Source: CAWIDU01 sp963835055
Lineage (GTDB): Bacteria > Patescibacteriota > Saccharimonadia > Saccharimonadales > UBA4665
Assembly (NCBI GenBank): GCA_963835055.1
Contig: CAWIDU010000001.1
Location: forward strand, 682,001-746,000
Direction: 5' to 3'
DNA: 64,000 nucleotides
The notes under the pieces are model-generated. The model saw only the letters and a program-made list of their open reading frames with translations. It searched no databases and had not been told where the DNA came from. Positions 44,129 through 53,299 of the stretch are shown here, piece by piece; within the stretch, counting starts at the first letter, position 1; each line of letters opens with the position of its first letter. A program made the position numbers and the translations under genes.

Positions 44129-47100
44129 TCATGCCTTAGTATCTTCTTCGACGCTCGTCAACTAGGACAGCATGCGTCAACAGTGGTCGTCATCAGCGTA
44201 GCTCGGACTACCGTCTTCAATCAGTACCACGTCGAAATTCTCGTCGGCTGGCACTCTTCGGTCACATCAATGTCAGAAACGGCTGCCTGCGGCACATCGA
44301 CTTCGGCCGGATGAGTGGCTTCTTCCTGAATGTTGCTGGCTAGGACTGCTTCGGCATCAATGACTGTGTCAGGATGCAACAAGGTCAACTTTCAGGCCAA
44401 GACCTTGCAGTTCTTTAACCAGCACGTTAAAGCTTTCCGGAACCTTGGGTCCGACAATCTCGGTCTTCTTAATGATTGATTCGTAGGCCTTGCTGCGTCC
44501 GTAGACGTCATCGGACTTAATGGTCAGCATTTCTTGCAGGGTGTAGGCCGCGCCGTAGGCTTCCAGAGCCCAGACTTCCATTTCGCCGAATCGCTGACCA
44601 CCATTTTGAGCTTTACCACCAAGTGGTTGCTGGGTGACCATGGTGTACGGACCGGTCGAGCGGGCATGAATTTTGTCGGCCACCATGTGGTTGAGCTTGA
44701 TCATGTACATGCTGCCAACGGTGGTGCGTTCACTGAAGGCATCACCGGTTCGGCCATCATATAGTTGCTGTTTGCCGTCTTCTGGCAGACCAGCTTCTTT
44801 GAGCAAGTTCCTGGATTTTGGCAGCTGGACACCGTTGAAATGACGGGCTGGCGACATTCATACCCAGCGCCCGAGCGGCCATACCGAGGTGGGTTTCGAA
44901 CAGCTGGCCAATGTTCATGCGGCTCGGCACGCCGAGCGGGTTCAAGACGATTTCAACAGGAGTACCGTCGGCCATGAATGGCATGTCTTCAACCGGCAGG
45001 ATGCGGGCAATAACGCCCTTGTTACCGTGACGGCCACCGAGCTTGTCGCCAACGGCGATTTTGCGCATTTGGGCCACAAAAACCTGGATTTGCATAATGA
45101 CGCCAGCCTTCAGCTCGTGGCCATTTTCGCGGCTGAAAACTTTGACGCCAACGACTTTGCCATGTTTGCCGTTACTCATGCGCTGCGAGGTATCACGGAC
45201 TTCTTTGGCTTTTTCGCCGAAGATAGCTCGTAGCAGGCGTTCTTCGGAACTTAGTTCTTGTTCGCCCTTTGGCGTAATCTTACCGACCAGGATGTCGCCA
45301 GGATGGACTTCGGCGCCAATGCGCACAATGCCATCTTCGTCAAGGTGCCGGAGGGTTTCTTCGGAGACATTTGGGATGTCGCCGGTGATGATTTCTGGGC
45401 CGAGCTTGGTCTCGCGGACTTCAATCATGAAGTCAACAATGTGCACTGAAGTCAGGTTGTCGTCTTCGACCAGTTTACGGCTAATAATGATGGCGTCTTC
45501 GAAGTTGTAACCAGCCCAAGGCATGAAGGCGACGATCAAGTCTTTGCCGAGCGCCAATTCGCCGCCTTGCGATGGACATGCCTTCGATCAGCACATCGCC
45601 AGCTTTGACCTTGTCGCCGGTCTGACAACGACTTTTTGGTTGATTGAGGTGCCTTCGTTGCTGCGCACAAAGTGCTGCGGCACGTAAGTCTTGGCTGCCT
45701 TGCTTTATATTTGACGACGACTTCCTGGGCAGTGGCCTTGGTGACTTCGCCAGTGTCTTCGGCCAGAATGACTTGACCAGTGTTGCGAGCAGCTGCCAAC
45801 TCCAGACCGGTACCAACAATCGGCGCCGATGGCTGGATCAGCGGCACGGCTTGCCGCTGCTGGTTGCTGCCCATCAGCGAGCGGTAAACGTAGTTTTTTT
45901 CAATAAACGGAATCAGGCCAGCACGAGGAGCCAATAATCTGGTTGCGGCAGCGTCCAATGTGCGTGACGTCATTGGCATCGACTTCGCCGGATTTCAGGT
46001 CAGAGCGGGCACTGACGCGCTCGTCGACGAAGTAGCCGTCTCTGTCGACTTCGCTACCGCCACCGGCAATGATGGCCGATTCTTCGCCGAAAGGCGTCGA
46101 GGTAGACGATCTCATTGGTAACCTTGGCCTTAACCGGCCAGGTGGCTTGCGCCTGTAATCATTGGCCAGTTTGGCAGCCATCGGCGCGGTGATTTTGGCA
46201 CCGGCCTTGACAATGCACATTGCCCGTTTCGTTGGTCAAATCTTCGCTGGCGATGTGGCCAACGGCTTGCTTGGCAGTGACAGCGTTGATAACCTTGCGA
46301 TAAGGAGTCTCGATAAAGCCATAGTCATTGACCCGGGCGATAGTTGGCGAGGTTAAAACCAGGCCAATGTTGGCGCCTTCCGGTGTTTCCACGGCGCAAA
46401 TTCGGCCGTAGTGAGTGGCATGAGCATCACGGACTTCAAAGCCAGCACGTTCACGGCTGAGGCCACCAGGGCCCATGGAACTCAGGCGACGCTTGTGAGC
46501 CAACTCACTCAGGGGATTAATCTGATCCATGAACTGGCTGAGCTGGGAGCTGGCGAAGAATTCGCGGACAGCGGCTACTACTGGCCGGGCGTTGATCAGT
46601 TGGCCGGGCGCAACGGTTTCAATTTCGCACATCGTCATGCGGTCTTTGGTGTTGCGCTCCATGCGCAGCAGACCGATGCGGAACTGGCGTTGGACCAGCT
46701 CACCGACTAGTTTGACGCGGCGGTTGGCCAGCGAGTCGATGTCATCAGCTGGTTCTTGAGTGTTATTGAGCCGGATAATCTCGGCCACGATGGCTTCAAT
46801 ATCTTCCAGACGCATGACGCGGTTCTCTATGGTGTTCGGCACATCGAGGTCTGAGCCGTTTGTTGATCTTGTAGCGACCAACGCGGCTGAAGTCGAAACG
46901 CTTGAAGTTATAGAACATGTTTTCGATCAGCGAGCGGGCATTGTCGACAGTTGCTAGGTCACCTGGCCGCAGGCGACGATAGACTTCGATCAGGGCGTCG
47001 TTTTGGCCGTGGGTCGGGTCTTTCTCCAGCGTGGCGTCCAAGTAGCTGGTCGGGCCGCTGTCGACATGCTGGAAGACTTCGCGCATCTGGCTTTCGGTCA

Positions 47101-47694
47101 CACCAAGGGCGCGCAGCAGGGTGGTGACAGCAATTTTGCGCTTACGGTCGATCTTGACGTAAATCGCGCCATTGGCGGCCGTTTCGAACTCCAACCAAGC
47201 ACCGCGGCCAGGAATGACCTTGGCGCCGTAGAGATTGGTCGTGCCGTGAGCGTCGGCGGTGAAGAACACGCCAGCCGAGCGGATCAGCTGCGAACGACGA
47301 CGCGCTCGGCGCCGTTAATAACAAATGTGCCACGACTGGTCATCCATGGGTAGTCACCGAGATAAATTTCTTGTTTCTTGACTTCGCCAGTAACTTTATT
47401 GGTCAGTTCGACGTTGGCCATTAGTGGCGCTTCAAAACTGACGTTGTTCTCGCGGGCTGCGGCTTCAGTCAGTTTAGGGTCACCAAAGTGATAATCCTTG
47501 AAACTAAGCGATAATTTACCACCAGTATAGTCATCGATCGGGCTGATTTCGGCCAATAGCTCGCCCAGTCCCTCCTCGACGAACCATTGAAATGACTTGT
47601 TTTGATGATCAACCAGGCTAGGCAACGCTAAGGCGTCGTCCGGCTTAGTGAAATACACACGGTCGGTCTTTACTTTGGTCGCTGTTTTGGCCAT
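44129..47694 (-). CDS. rpoB: RNA polymerase beta subunit (eight or more frameshifts; 3' end uncertain)
   Basis: N-terminus MAKTATKVKTDRVYFTKPDD; further blocks are GTFVINGAERVVV, SSMGPGGLSRERAGFEVRDA (rifampicin region), GYNFEDAIIISRKLVEDD, GGRHGNKGVIARILPVEDM and FGEMEVWALEAYGAAYTLQE. After the normal beta end (ESFNVLVKELQGLGLKVDL) the sequence continues, across further shifts, as an acidic tail (DENFDVVLIEDGSPSYADDD). The stop is therefore uncertain, between about 44129 and 44179. It is not preceded by rplJ-rplL. A 256-base non-coding leader precedes the ATG. Confidence 0.9.
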
Positions 47695-47950
47695 ACGCTA
47701 AAATACTCCCCTGTTTTTAGCACTTAATAATAACGAGGAACCAGTTCCCATACTGCGGCACACGTCGTTGATGCTTTATTCACCACCAGATTCGCAATTC
47801 CTAACTATGATTTCCTCTTTTGACGATCCGGTTTTTGTCTGAGTGTTCGGCCGAAAGCGACTAAGACCGGGGTGTTTGGCTTGATAAAATAAAGCGCCCG
47901 GAGCTTACACTGCTTCTTGCTCACTATTCTGAGGCAGGCGACGGTTTATG
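47695..47950 (-). other. Non-coding leader between the GNAT gene and rpoB
   Basis: 256 bases without a supported gene. It contains the perfect palindrome TTCGGCCGAA (47846-47855), a small inverted repeat GGAAC/GTTCC near 47740, and a candidate -10 TATTAT (47727-47732) without a clear -35. A T-rich stretch near 47880 (TTTATTTTATC on the minus strand) may mark a weak terminator of the GNAT gene. Confidence 0.4.
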
Positions 47951-48718
47951 TCAAGCCTCTTTCGGAACTTTCTTTCGAGGGACGGGTTTAACCTTCGGTA
48001 ACCGGTCACCGTAGCGAGCGGCAATCAACCGCGAAACGCCACCCACGCTGCTGGCTTCCAGTCGCCACTGCTCGGCGGCAGGCGTGCCAGGCCCAAAAAA
48101 TTCTTCCTTAATAGTCGGCTCAGCAGCGCTTTTCAAAAAACCCAGGTTCTGGTAGAAGCCCATGCTGGCTTGGTTCTCACCTAGTACGTACGAAGTCATT
48201 CTTTGCCGTGGGTCGAAATAGGCGATGGCCTGATTAATAAGCTGCAGCCCGATACCGCGGCCTTGAAACTCTGGTAGCACGTTTTCTGACTGAATCCAGG
48301 CATAGGGCCGCTGGCCGTTGAAAATCTTCCAACCACGCCGGAAAAGACTGCCCGAGACATTATTGCGGACGATAATATAGCCGACACTCTGCTCGATCGT
48401 ATCTCCCCAGATTTCCGGCAGGCGGGCGACCAAAATTGTTCCAGAGCCGTATTCAGTAGCCGTGGCGCCGATGGCACCGCCATAGCCCTTACGCTTCCGG
48501 TAGACATTTTCCTCCCTTATCGAGGTGGCTGTTTCGAGGAACGCTTGACGGCCCTGCGCTGAGCCGAAAAGATAGTCAATTTCGGCCCCCGGGCGTTGGA
48601 ACCGCTCGGACCAGGCGGCTTCGCCAATAGCCTGAGTAATGTCGGCAGCTTCTTCGACTCGGCTAGCGTCATTGGCGTAATCGACGATCTCGATGCCGCC
48701 TGATAAGTGGCTTCTCAT
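47951..48718 (-). CDS. GNAT-family N-acetyltransferase
   Basis: 255 aa. The acetyl-CoA-binding motif A is clear: ENVLPEFQGRGIGLQLINQA, followed by ENQASMGFYQNLGF. The first 60 and last 50 residues are outside the GNAT core; the C-terminus is basic (KVKPVPRKKVPKEA). Acceptor unknown. The start is supported by a -10 box 7 nt upstream (leaderless prediction). Confidence 0.82.
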   Translation of the reverse strand: MRSHLSGGIEIVDYANDASRVEEAADITQAIGEAAWSERFQRPGAEIDYLFGSAQGRQAFLETATSIREENVYRKRKGYGGAIGATATEYGSGTILVARLPEIWGDTIEQSVGYIIVRNNVSGSLFRRGWKIFNGQRPYAWIQSENVLPEFQGRGIGLQLINQAIAYFDPRQRMTSYVLGENQASMGFYQNLGFLKSAAEPTIKEEFFGPGTPAAEQWRLEASSVGGVSRLIAARYGDRLPKVKPVPRKKVPKEA

Positions 48719-48725
48719 GTCGCAG

Positions 48726-48755
48726 ATAATACTATCGATTTACGGTCCGAGTAAA
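48726..48755 (-). promoter_or_regulatory. Promoter of the GNAT gene
   Basis: TTTACT (48750-48755), 18-bp spacer, TATTAT (48726-48731), 7 nt before the ATG. Confidence 0.55.
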
Positions 48756-48765
48756 TTGCTGGCGC

Positions 48766-49365
48766 TTACTTAGAGATTTTCGGCGGCGTGGTGATGACGG
48801 CGTCGACTAGGCCGTATTTCTTGGCTTCAATCGCCGTCAGCCACTTGTCACGCTCCATGTCTTCGTGGATTTTGGCGGCTTTTTGGCCGGTGTTCTTGGC
48901 CATGATTTCTTCGATCAACTTTTTGAGGCGCAGGGATTCGCGCAGGTCAATTTCCTGGTCGGTAACTTTGCCCCTGGTGCCGGACGATGGCTGGTGGATC
49001 ATCACCGTGGCGTTGGGCAGCATGAAACGCTTTCCTTTGGTGCCGCTACTCAATAGGATGGCGGCGGCTGAGGCTTGGACGCCGATGCCGACGGTTTGAA
49101 TGTCATTGGTGACATATTGCATGGTGTCATAAATCGCCAAGGCGTCGTAAACGCTGCCGCCGGGACTATTAATATAGAAGAAGATGTCTTTCTTGGGGTC
49201 TTCGTTCTGCAAGTGCAGCAGCTGGGCGACGATAATGTTGGCTGTCGCCTCGTTGACATCGCTCCCGAGGAAAATAATCCGGTCTTTCAATAGCCGCGAG
49301 TAAATGTCGTAGGCCCGCTCGTAGCGGCCTTCGTTTTCGATAACAGTCGGGACTAGAACACTCAT
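48766..49365 (-). CDS. clpP: ATP-dependent Clp protease proteolytic subunit ClpP
   Basis: 199 aa, normal length. Catalytic triad: Ser in GVQASAAAILLSSG, His in VMIHQPSSG, Asp in DKWLTAIEAKKYGLVDAVI. The usual ASMG around the serine is ASAA. The tetradecameric peptidase works with a Clp ATPase; one ends at the right edge of this window. The promoter overlaps a CIRCE operator and the mRNA is predicted leaderless. Confidence 0.96.
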   Translation of the reverse strand: MSVLVPTVIENEGRYERAYDIYSRLLKDRIIFLGSDVNEATANIIVAQLLHLQNEDPKKDIFFYINSPGGSVYDALAIYDTMQYVTNDIQTVGIGVQASAAAILLSSGTKGKRFMLPNATVMIHQPSSGTRGKVTDQEIDLRESLRLKKLIEEIMAKNTGQKAAKIHEDMERDKWLTAIEAKKYGLVDAVITTPPKISK

Positions 49366-49372
49366 GTCATTA

Positions 49373-49401
49373 ATTATAAGTCGTCAATTGGCACTCGTCA
49401 A
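49373..49401 (-). promoter_or_regulatory. Leaderless promoter of clpP
   Basis: TTGACG (49396-49401), 17-bp spacer, TATAAT (49373-49378), then 7 nt to the ATG. The -35 lies inside the CIRCE element. Confidence 0.75.
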
Positions 49402-49414
49402 GCCAGAGTGCTAA
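49388..49414. promoter_or_regulatory. CIRCE operator (HrcA-binding inverted repeat) over the clpP promoter
   Basis: Plus strand TTGGCACTC, nine bases, GAGTGCTAA. The CIRCE consensus is TTAGCACTC-N9-GAGTGCTAA, so 17 of 18 arm positions match and the spacer length is exact. It covers the clpP -35 box and the last bases of tig. In the heat-shock systems of other bacteria the repressor HrcA binds this site; hrcA itself is not in the window. Confidence 0.85.
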
Positions 49415-50712
49415 TTTTTCTTGACTATACTCGAGGCATAGCTGCGCAGCTTGTCGAGAGTTTTTTCGGTGCGTAGGCGGTTGAGGATGTCACGGCGGTT
49501 TTCTGGCTTGTCCAGCTCGGCCAGCATGGCCGGGTCGCCGGCGTATTGACCTTTTAGCAATTGAATTCGTAAATCTAGCTCTTCCGGAGTGACTGCGATA
49601 TTTTCGTGGTCTGAAATTTCCGATAATAATAGGCCGGCGGTCAAGCGGGCTTCGGCGTGTGGACGCTTCTGCTCGCGGTGCTGGTCAGCGGTCAGGCCTT
49701 CGGCCTTGAGGTGTTCTTCCCAAGTTTGGCCACGGTAGGCTAGATTGCGCTTTTCCTCGTCCTCGAGGTAGTTGAGGTCTTCGTCGATCAGCGCCGGTGG
49801 CAAAACGACGGTGCTACGGCCGGCTAGCTTTTCCAGCAGCTGATTTTCATAAGTCGCTTGCGCTTCGCGTTGACGCTCGGCACTCAGCTGCTTCTTGATA
49901 TCGGCCTTGAGCTCGCTCAGCGTTTTGAACGGCCCGGCACCAGCAGCGAAAGCGTCATCCAGTTTCGGCGGGGTTAAGGCTTGGACTTGGTGGATGGTGA
50001 CCTTGAACTGGACCTTCCGGCTCTGTAAGGCTGGCACGCCATAATCTTTCGGAAAAGTCAGCGGAAATTCTTTGTTAACGCCGGCTTTCAGACCGACTAG
50101 CGCCTCTTCGAAGCCCGGAATGAAGCTCTGGCTGCCAATTTGCAACGTATAGTCTTTGCCGTCGGCACCGTCAATCGGCTCATGGGTCTTGGCGTCCGTG
50201 CCGACGAAGTCAATTACCACTTCATCGCCGTCCTTGGCAGCTCGCTCGACTGGTTCACGCTTGGCGGCTCGCTGGCGCAAGTTTTCCAGAACTTCGTTGA
50301 TATCTTTGGCCGTAATCGTTACCTCCGGCGGCGCCAGTTTCAGGGTTTTGTAGTCACCGAGCTTGATGTCGCCAACCGCCTCGGTCTCGGCGGTGAACTC
50401 TAGCGTGCTGAAGGGCACGAACTTGGTCAGGCTGATTGCCGGCTGAGCCACTGGGCGGATCTTGTGCTGCTGGATGGCTGCCGTATACAGCTCGTTAACG
50501 GCGTGGTCAAGAAATTCTGTTTGCAGTCGAGTGGCGTCGAGTTGCTTCTCGACCAGCGTCGCTGGCGCCTTGCCAGGCCGGAAGCCGGGCACCTTGACGT
50601 TCTGGCTCATTTCCTGCACCACGTGGCGGTGAACTTTGTCGAGCTCCGCCTGGCTGGCGCTAATCGTCAGTTTGACTTTCGTCGGCTCGAGTTGCTCTTT
50701 CTCGACGTGCAT
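49411..50712 (-). CDS. tig: Trigger factor (ribosome-associated chaperone / PPIase)
   Basis: 433 aa. N-terminal ribosome-binding domain with the signature NVKVPGFRPGKAPATLVEKQ, an FKBP-type PPIase domain (about 150-240, DEVVIDFVGTDAKT) and a helical C-terminal domain. It docks at uL23 next to the exit tunnel. It lies directly upstream of clpP, as in many bacteria. TACACT is 8 nt before the ATG with no Shine-Dalgarno. Confidence 0.95.
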   Translation of the reverse strand: MHVEKEQLEPTKVKLTISASQAELDKVHRHVVQEMSQNVKVPGFRPGKAPATLVEKQLDATRLQTEFLDHAVNELYTAAIQQHKIRPVAQPAISLTKFVPFSTLEFTAETEAVGDIKLGDYKTLKLAPPEVTITAKDINEVLENLRQRAAKREPVERAAKDGDEVVIDFVGTDAKTHEPIDGADGKDYTLQIGSQSFIPGFEEALVGLKAGVNKEFPLTFPKDYGVPALQSRKVQFKVTIHQVQALTPPKLDDAFAAGAGPFKTLSELKADIKKQLSAERQREAQATYENQLLEKLAGRSTVVLPPALIDEDLNYLEDEEKRNLAYRGQTWEEHLKAEGLTADQHREQKRPHAEARLTAGLLLSEISDHENIAVTPEELDLRIQLLKGQYAGDPAMLAELDKPENRRDILNRLRTEKTLDKLRSYASSIVKKN

Positions 50713-50720
50713 AGAGGGCC

Positions 50721-50726
50721 AGTGTA
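50721..50726 (-). promoter_or_regulatory. Extended -10 of tig (predicted leaderless)
   Basis: TGT-TACACT ending 8 nt before the tig ATG at 50712. Confidence 0.5.
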
Positions 50727-50752
50727 ACAGATAGCGAGCGGCTTGGCCAGGC

Positions 50753-51208
50753 CTAGCGCAAGAACGGTATGACTATAATTAGGCCAGCGATGAACCAGGC
50801 AATTTCGACGACCGCACCGATTGGCCGCTCGAACCACTGTATGCCGTGGGCAAATTTGGCGTACATGCTGGCGCGCCATGGCCGATGAGCTTTAACTCGT
50901 ATATAGCGATTGAGCGAGAGTAGGTCTGGTGACGCGGCGGCAAAGGCACAGACGGCAGCCAGTAGCCAGCGCTCCGGCCGTAGGACTGCCAAAATCGCTA
51001 CTAGCCCAACGCATAAAAGTGTGTCGACATAGAGCAGTTTACGGAACAAAGGAGTCTTCAATTCCTCGTTATTGGGTAGGCCGGCACCGTAATGCGGGAT
51101 AGCATCGCAGATGAAATGGGACAATACGGCGGCCGGCACTGCTACCACGGGTTCACTGACAACCAGACCAATAATAGCTCCGGTCAGGGCGTGGTTAATG
51201 GAGCGCAT
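50753..51208 (-). CDS. Small integral membrane protein, YdjM/DUF457-like
   Basis: 151 aa with about three hydrophobic segments. The motif LSHFICDAIPHYG (His, Asp, His in a helix) and a later ASPDLLSL resemble the membrane-bound metal-dependent hydrolase group (YdjM/DUF457). Function unknown. Its start lies within the last codons of hisS (14-base overlap), so the two are coupled. Confidence 0.6.
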   Translation of the reverse strand: MRSINHALTGAIIGLVVSEPVVAVPAAVLSHFICDAIPHYGAGLPNNEELKTPLFRKLLYVDTLLCVGLVAILAVLRPERWLLAAVCAFAAASPDLLSLNRYIRVKAHRPWRASMYAKFAHGIQWFERPIGAVVEIAWFIAGLIIVIPFLR

Positions 51209-52496
51209 GTTCTAGCAGTTTCACGATTTGTTTTATGTCGGCTGTCTGTTCTTGGCTGGTTTTCAGATTCTTGAGCTTAAATTTGTGTTTTTGAAGTTCG
51301 GTCTCACCAACAATCAACACTTGATCAATACCTTTCTTCTCGGCCGTCTTGAATTGGTCGCCAAGCTTCCGGCCGCTGAGGTCGACAGCGACATTGAGGC
51401 CGGCCGCCCGTAATTCAGCGATTGCTTGCTGGGCTTCGGCCGCGACATCACCGATCAGCGCCACATAAACGTCAGTTTCCGCTGGCATTTCCGGCAGCAA
51501 GTGATGAATCTGCAGAAAGTTCGCTAGCGTCACATCGCCCCAGCCGAAACCGACCGTCGGCACCGGCGCTACGCCGAACAGTCCGACCAGGCCGTCATAA
51601 CGGCCACCACCGAGCATCGAGCGGTTATTTTCCTTATCGGTGTCGAAAACCTCGAAAACAATGTCCGTGTAGTAATCGAAGCCGCGCATCAGGCCGGGGT
51701 CGAAGCGGGCTTTGATGTCGGCTGCCTTCAGTCGCTCCAAAAGTTGTTGTAATTCTTGCATGGAAGCGTGTTTGGCCAGATCAGCCGGCAGTTTCGCCAG
51801 ATCTTTGACGGCCAGCAGGTCTAAAAGTTTCTCGACGGCGCCTTGCTGACGGCTCTTGTCGCCAATGGCCTCGTCGACGGCGGCGATGAAGTCGCTGCGC
51901 TCCAGCTTGGCGCTGCGGTCAATCAGCTTGCTGACGGCCTGGGCTTCCTTGGCCGATAATTTCAGATAATCTGTCAGGGCGAAATCCATTAGCTGCCGGC
52001 TGTTCAGCCGAATGTCATACATATCATGGCGCGCCTCGAATGACTTGAACATGGCGTCGACCAACGAGATAATCTCGTATTCCGCTTCCGTGCCGGCAAC
52101 GCCGAAAATATCGACATTCAGCTGCCAGTGCTCGCGCAAGCGTCCGCGCTGCGGCCGCTCGTAGCGCCAGAGGTTGGGAATGCTATACCAGCGCAGTGGA
52201 TAACTCAGTTCCTGACGCTTGGCGGCTACCATCCGCGAGACAGTTGGCGTCATTTCCGGCCGGATAACGACTTTGCGCCCGCCGCGGTCTTCGAAAGCAT
52301 AAGTCTGCTCATTGACGATTTCATCGCCGGACTTAGCCAGGTAAATTTCCAGCGGCTCCAGGATAGGCGCGTCGTATTCTTCGTAACCGAAACGCTCGCA
52401 AACCGCCCGCCAGGTGGCAAACATATATTTCTGCAGCCGCTTAGCTTCCGGGTAAAAGTCCCGCGCGCCTTTATATGGTTGTTTCGATAGAGCCAT
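51195..52496 (-). CDS. hisS: Histidyl-tRNA synthetase
   Basis: 433 aa class II synthetase. KGARDFYPEAKRLQKY (N-terminal), motif 2 RWYSIPNLWRYERPQRGRLR, the His-specific LGGGRYDGLVGLFG and a C-terminal anticodon-binding domain. A TATACT lies 11 nt before the ATG, so the leader is only a few bases long. Confidence 0.96.
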   Translation of the reverse strand: MALSKQPYKGARDFYPEAKRLQKYMFATWRAVCERFGYEEYDAPILEPLEIYLAKSGDEIVNEQTYAFEDRGGRKVVIRPEMTPTVSRMVAAKRQELSYPLRWYSIPNLWRYERPQRGRLREHWQLNVDIFGVAGTEAEYEIISLVDAMFKSFEARHDMYDIRLNSRQLMDFALTDYLKLSAKEAQAVSKLIDRSAKLERSDFIAAVDEAIGDKSRQQGAVEKLLDLLAVKDLAKLPADLAKHASMQELQQLLERLKAADIKARFDPGLMRGFDYYTDIVFEVFDTDKENNRSMLGGGRYDGLVGLFGVAPVPTVGFGWGDVTLANFLQIHHLLPEMPAETDVYVALIGDVAAEAQQAIAELRAAGLNVAVDLSGRKLGDQFKTAEKKGIDQVLIVGETELQKHKFKLKNLKTSQEQTADIKQIVKLLEHALH

Positions 52497-52513
52497 AATC
52501 TGTTTAAAGTATA

Positions 52514-53104
52514 CTACAGCGAAGTTTGGCGCTTCAGAAATCGAATGAAACTCGGCGCCCCGAATATAAGCTGGCTGGCGATGGTCCAGAAATGACCAAA
52601 TGCCAAAACCCGTCGATTGTGCGCCCCTTCTACTCTGCTATCACTGGTTAGTACCCTCATATCTCGAAAACCATAACGAGATAAGATCCGTTGGCGGTCT
52701 GTCGAGCTGAGCGTTTTCAGAGCTTCGGCGCACTCATGAACCGATGTCACAAAGGCTGGATTATCCTGGTTGTGGTGCGGACTAATGGTTTGGGGATTAT
52801 TCACTTTGCCGGCAATTAATACGCAGCCGATTATCACTTTGCGTCGGGCAGCAAAAGCATTGATAACGGCCGAGGCGCCAGCGCTAACTCCCACCAGGGC
52901 AACCGAACTGTCAGCGGCAGCTTCATCAATCAGCGCCAGTAGATGTTTGAGTTTATCCTCCCATGGTTCACTATCACTCCAATTGGCTGGAAATAGCTCT
53001 GTCGTCACGCCGTAACGCTGCCAGGCTTTAACCGCCCGACGCTGGCCGGTGTAATCACCGCGCCCGAGACCTGGAATATATATGATGTGCAGCTTTTTAG
53101 TCAT
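52514..53104 (-). CDS. Alpha/beta-hydrolase-like protein directly behind tRNA-Leu
   Basis: 196 aa. IIYIPGLGRGDYTGQRRAVK (oxyanion-type loop), the nucleophile elbow ALVGVSAGASAV (GxSxG) and a late His in LAFGHFWTI fit a small alpha/beta hydrolase; the acid residue is not certain. No signal peptide. Its ATG is only 4 nt after the CCA end of tRNA-Leu, so the mRNA 5' end is probably made by tRNA 3' processing. Confidence 0.7.
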   Translation of the reverse strand: MTKKLHIIYIPGLGRGDYTGQRRAVKAWQRYGVTTELFPANWSDSEPWEDKLKHLLALIDEAAADSSVALVGVSAGASAVINAFAARRKVIIGCVLIAGKVNNPQTISPHHNQDNPAFVTSVHECAEALKTLSSTDRQRILSRYGFRDMRVLTSDSRVEGAHNRRVLAFGHFWTIASQLIFGAPSFIRFLKRQTSL

Positions 53105-53108
53105 AACT

Positions 53109-53194
53109 TGGTGGGGATGAAAGGACTTGAACCTTCACGCCTTCTCAGGCACTAGTTCCTAAAACTAGCGTGTCTACCATTCCACCACATCCCC
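53109..53194 (-). tRNA. tRNA-Leu (anticodon TAG)
   Basis: Acceptor GGGGATG/CATCCCC, anticodon loop TTTAGGA in a CTAGT/ACTAG stem, long class II variable arm, T loop TTCAAGT and encoded CCA. It reads CUA/CUN codons. Confidence 0.95.
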
Positions 53195-53243
53195 GTCTTC
53201 CAGAATTATTTTACGCAATTCGTCGCCAAAAGACCACCGGTGA

Positions 53244-53272
53244 TTGACAAGCCGTCAGCGATGAGCGATAGT
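53244..53272 (+). promoter_or_regulatory. Promoter of the Pro-rich membrane protein gene
   Basis: TTGACA (53244-53249), 17-bp spacer, GATAGT (53267-53272). Leader about 20 nt with an AAGG ribosome site. Confidence 0.55.
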
Positions 53273-53299
53273 TTAGCATAAGTAGCAAGAAAGGTTCCC

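Noticed and set aside
47846..47855. Palindrome TTCGGCCGAA upstream of rpoB as an operator
   Set aside because: A 10-base palindrome in GC-rich DNA is weak evidence and no second copy or known repressor site matches it.
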